Position numbers and translations under genes: made by a program
The notes under the pieces: generated by a model
What the model was told of the DNA's origin: nothing
Seen by the model: the letters and a program-made list of their open reading frames with translations, nothing else
Database searches by the model: none
Shown here: piece by piece, positions 60,376 through 64,000 of the stretch
Numbering within the stretch: position 1 is the first letter of the stretch
Layout: each line of letters opens with the position of its first letter
Assembly (NCBI GenBank): GCA_021234155.1
Contig: JAJEKV010000028.1
Span: forward strand, 3,246,567-3,310,566
DNA: 64,000 nucleotides
Source: Isoetes taiwanensis
Lineage: Eukaryota; Streptophyta; Lycopodiopsida; Isoetales; Isoetaceae
Direction: 5' to 3'

Positions 60376-62255
60376 ACAAAGGAGCTAAGGTCACAAATGC
60401 AAATGTCTAAAAAACCCTCAAAGGCATTCACGAGATACTAAGAATCTGATAAAAGCGAGAGTATGGGCCCTTATAAGGGTATCCATGAGAACAACTGAGA
60501 ACATATGAGAAAGAAGCATGCACTTACCTGCCATTATTCATTTTGGATTTGATATAGATGTTATTGCCGAAGAGAGACAACGAACACAATCCTCTCTTTT
60601 GCAACTACAAGCATAGCAATCTCCAAAAGATGGGTCAGAGATTATGTCATTACAGGAACTATTTTGAAAAAACAAGATCAAAACAATATTGATGTATCGA
60701 ATTAAGTTGCGTGCATGTGTATGGGTAGTATATCATAATCTGTTGTTTTTTAAATCACTGTCATGAGAGTTATATATGAGGTTATAAGAATGAGAACTTA
60801 GTAGATTTCATACAGACTCCATATCTTTCTGTAATGTTGTTTGTTAGCCAGCCTTTGGAACATGCTCCCTTTATTTAAACAAATATGTTACGCCAAAAAG
60901 TATAATTTAATCTTTTCTCCTCATTGTTCAGCATGGAATGCTTAAACGCTGCAGGGCTTAATTTTATTTTGGACACAAAAACCACACGGACTCCTAAACC
61001 ATTGAAGGCAAATTGTACATGTGAAGCTGCTGATCTTCTTTGTGATCTTTGTACAACACTGAATGATTTCTTTTATGTGCAGGTTGGTTCACTGTCAGTA
61101 AAAAGGTCATGTCATTATGGAGTGTCAAATTTGGCCCTTCAAAATCACACTCAGAGGTGTTGATTTTCTCTTTCATGTATGATGACTTTGTATACAACTG
61201 TAAATTACTGAAAGGGTCATATTCAAGATAATCTGTACTTAAAAGAACGCTTTCTATTATGGATGGACTTGGAAAGAAAACTAGCATAACTACACAAAGC
61301 CAGTACCGCAGATAAAGGATTTGGATTTTGTATGGATAACAAGATTGACATGTATATCTTGTTATGGCAATTCAATGGAACTCATGATAAATGTTATTCA
61401 AAAAAATATATGGAAAATGCCTGTATTACTTGCAGTTATCACGCAATAAATCTTTGAATGGTAGATTACTTTTCTGAGTGCATCACCATCAATTCAACAT
61501 ATTGGTTTTCATTGTTGTTGAATTCAAGCTCACTGTCATTACTGTTTTAATGTAAGCAGACATTGCAGCCAATATAGAGACCACAAGCTTGGATATCAGC
61601 TGGAGCTTGCACATCAACAACTTAATGATGTGGAACTCTACAGTCTAGGTAAAACATTTCTTCAAGGGAAGTAATATGTTGTTGAGTTAAATGACATTAG
61701 AGATGATGCAGATCAAAGACTGTTGGACAAGTTTCCCTCATTTGGCACCACTTATTAATCTACTATTGTGCTTAGCATTGTTCATCAAGCTGTTTTTATT
61801 ATTCGGATGTATATTTGAGCACATCATCTGACATGAGGAGCATATCATGTTCAATGCCAACATAAATGTATTTGTGTTATGCAGTTCGAATTGCTCCTAG
61901 GTATGCAACGAACCAAAAACTAGCTTTGTGAAAAAAGGATATATCAAAGACTAAGAATAGTCAAGGTATATGTGAGCAGCATAAACGACATCAAATGTCA
62001 CATCCAATTAGTTACTTTGACAATTTGTTTGTAAAGGGGAACTGGCAAATGTAGCATGCCATCACCAATCCTTCAAACTATGGAGGTTGAGAGTACCTCG
62101 AACATTTTTCATTCAAAAACACTGTTGGAAATCCTCGTGGTAGCATCGAAGATATGTTAATCAATCCTAGTTCAAAGTCTAATAATCTTTGATGAAACCA
62201 ATCTGCATTCGAGTCTGCAAGTCAGATCTAGGAAGATTCAAACAATGCTATGCAG
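60376..62255 (+). other. Possible upstream exons and introns of a decayed U-box gene
   Basis: Two exon-like stretches stand out on the plus strand: about 60960-61082, ending at a CAG/GTTGG boundary, with KANCTCEAADLLCDLCTTLN; and about 61561-61650, after GTAAGCAG, with HCSQYRDHKLGYQLELAHQQ then LNDVELYSL and a GTAAAAC donor. Both precede the U-box piece in the same orientation. Frames and phases do not join cleanly, so the assignment is tentative. Confidence 0.35.
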
Positions 62256-62500
62256 ATACCACTAGAGTTTGTAGATTGCATTACACAGGAGATAATGCAT
62301 GACCCAGTCATTGCAGCAAATGGACATTCATATGAAATGCGATGCTGTAGAGTGCTGCTTGAAGGCACATGTTACAAGTCCTAAAGCCGGAGAAGTATTA
62401 CCACCTTATCCTGGAGGTTGTGTAATAGGTGTTGGTCCCTCGGATGCTAGAGATAGTCATTGCCTACCAAATAATGCATTGAGAAAGCCAACTATTGGAG
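62256..62500 (+). pseudogene. U-box domain exon, broken
   Basis: After the acceptor TATGCAG the frame gives IPLEFVDCITQEIMHDPVIA, then ANGHSYEMR. This matches the U-box core (P-x-x-F-x-C-P-I-x-x-E-I-M-x-D-P-V-x-A-x-x-G-x-x-Y-E) of plant PUB ubiquitin ligases. A one-base shift near 62379 stops the frame at TAA (62382). The shifted frame continues S-P-K-A-G-E and then C-L-P-N-N-A-L-R-K, where U-boxes have (L/I)-x-P-N-x-x-L-R. The Cys-Pro-Ile core is C-I-T here, so the Pro is lost. It is a dead or dying copy. Confidence 0.75.
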
Positions 62501-64000
62501 GACTATATTCTGCCCCTAACTCTAAGCAGTCTGATAGCAACTTATGTTTAGAAGGGTCAACTAAGATCTTCGTAGAGATATAAATGCTATACATATACAG
62601 AACTACCAAACTTGGGCATTCACCATAGTAAACGAGCAATGAATCGTGGGTTCTTAAAAGTGTGCATTGTGTTAGTGTTGAGAAGATGGAGTAAATCATC
62701 ACATTTTTATTGTTTATTGCCTGTTCCCTAGATCATTTGCAATGAATATAGTAGTTACAACCTGCATGGTGAGTACAACCTTGTGATGTCTAATAGACTA
62801 CGATATATCTTACCACACAATTATCATAAGGTTATGCATGGTACATGTACCCCTAGATTTGACTTTGTATGGTACCTTACACAAAGATATGTTCTTGTAC
62901 CTAACCTGTGCTAGGCAATAAAAAAAAAAAAACAAAAATGTTTGAGTTCCAGCTAGTTTTACATGCTATTAACATACAAATTGCGAATAAAGGTCTAAAT
63001 AGTTATATCATTGAAATCAACTATCATGCACAACATATGTAATGTGCACTGTGTTGCATAATGGATCTTCATGGCATGAGTTATCTCCAATACTTTCATT
63101 GTGTATGAGGTATCTGTATACACAAACCAAAAACTCATTGTGTATGATGTATCTATATAAACAAGCCAGATGTTGCATCCTTTGTGGTGACTCTTCATCA
63201 TGCCACGTGGCACATATTTCTAAGTGCCATGCTACTTGGCAAGATTTAATACCATCTAAGGCTGATTCAAGGCATTCCAGGGTGCCATATGCATGGGAGA
63301 AAGTCATACAAGTCTATGACATGGTTATGATGTGGTATACTTGTCAATTAGGATGCCACATGGGACCACCTAAGCCCACATAGGACTACAACAAATTTCT
63401 AAATGTATGAAATGCCTATCTATAAGATATATTATGCTACAAAAATGGCCCCCAAAATGGGGTGTTCATCTAGAATGGCAATAAAAAACATAGTTTTAAA
63501 ACTACTACTAACATTGTCCGACACAAGTATAGTTTCAAAATAATTTGGCCACATGGCCTAACCTTATGGATGCAGGTCCCTTATCGACTGGGCTATAACT
63601 CGACATCGATCTTCCAAATAGTCTCATTTTCACTAACTGTTAATGTATTTACTGCATTCATTATATTGGATCCCGTAGACCTTTGGTCTCCGTCGGTGAC
63701 AAAAGTAAATCTCTTCTTCCATGTTCAAATCTAATTTCCCTCGTATCTTGTTTCACTAGTATCTTTTCTGTGTGTTCAATAGCTCTTTTTCATCCTGCGC
63801 TTCCCCACCCAACCCTACACCCAAGCCTGCCCTACTGCTAGTTTTAACGTCCATAAAGACCATGTTTTCAAACGAGATGGATTAGGGCACTTTATAAATT
63901 CGATATAAATATGTGATTATTTGTTAACAATGTTTTTCGAATATAGACGTTAAGACAATTTTTTATTCTTCTCGTCGTTGACGTTGCATTATCTTATCTT
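62501..64000. other. Intergenic stretch without a recognisable gene
   Basis: Only short ORFs occur. The region 63093-63170 repeats the phrase ATTGTGTATGA(G/T)GTATCTATATA twice. Nothing else is notable to the end of the window. Confidence 0.5.

Overview
This window looks like repeat-rich nuclear DNA of a land plant, probably a seed-free vascular plant such as a fern. That guess rests on a long intronless PLS-type PPR gene, many mixed retroelements, AT-rich introns, and a WASH1-like actin-nucleation gene that I do not expect in a flowering plant. No species can be named from the sequence alone. Most of the track is intergenic DNA with stacked LTR elements, LINEs, fold-back repeats and tandem arrays. 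I find one multi-exon host gene (WASH1-like, 5339-10702, minus), one intronless PPR gene (40073-42061, minus), and several broken gene pieces.

Layout. 1-2900 holds a pyrimidine tract, a broken histone H3-like reading frame (1786-2285, plus), a diverged LTR piece and a GGTA/GATA microsatellite. 5339-10702 is the WASH1-like gene. 12437-12688 is a hAT transposase tail. 12936-28841 is best read as one Ty3/gypsy-type element on the minus strand: its 5' LTR with an initiator-Met tRNA primer site lies at the high-coordinate end, and a truncated 3' LTR with a polypurine tract at the low end. It carries, in transcription order, a histone H3-like ORF, a stretch of unclear origin, a roughly 470-residue unknown ORF split by a LINE, an acidic ORF, and a Gag fused to the integrase C-terminus with protease and reverse transcriptase missing. 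29250-31110 has two Copia pieces head to head. 34069-34285 and 35312-36728 are fold-back structures. 48395-50590 is a roughly 550-base tandem repeat hit by a LINE. 54647-60375 is a full-length LINE with a 13-base target-site duplication. 62256-62500 is a broken U-box exon.

The most unusual content is the histone H3-like protein inside the LTR element. Its ORF opens with M-A-R-T-K, the exact start of histone H3, runs through an unrelated linker and a coiled-coil stretch, and ends in a complete H3 fold that stops R-R-I-R-G-E-R-P. A second, independent-looking H3-like relic lies near the left end, next to a diverged copy of the same LTR. In this copy both are broken by stops or frameshifts, so any function belongs to relatives elsewhere in the genome, if at all.
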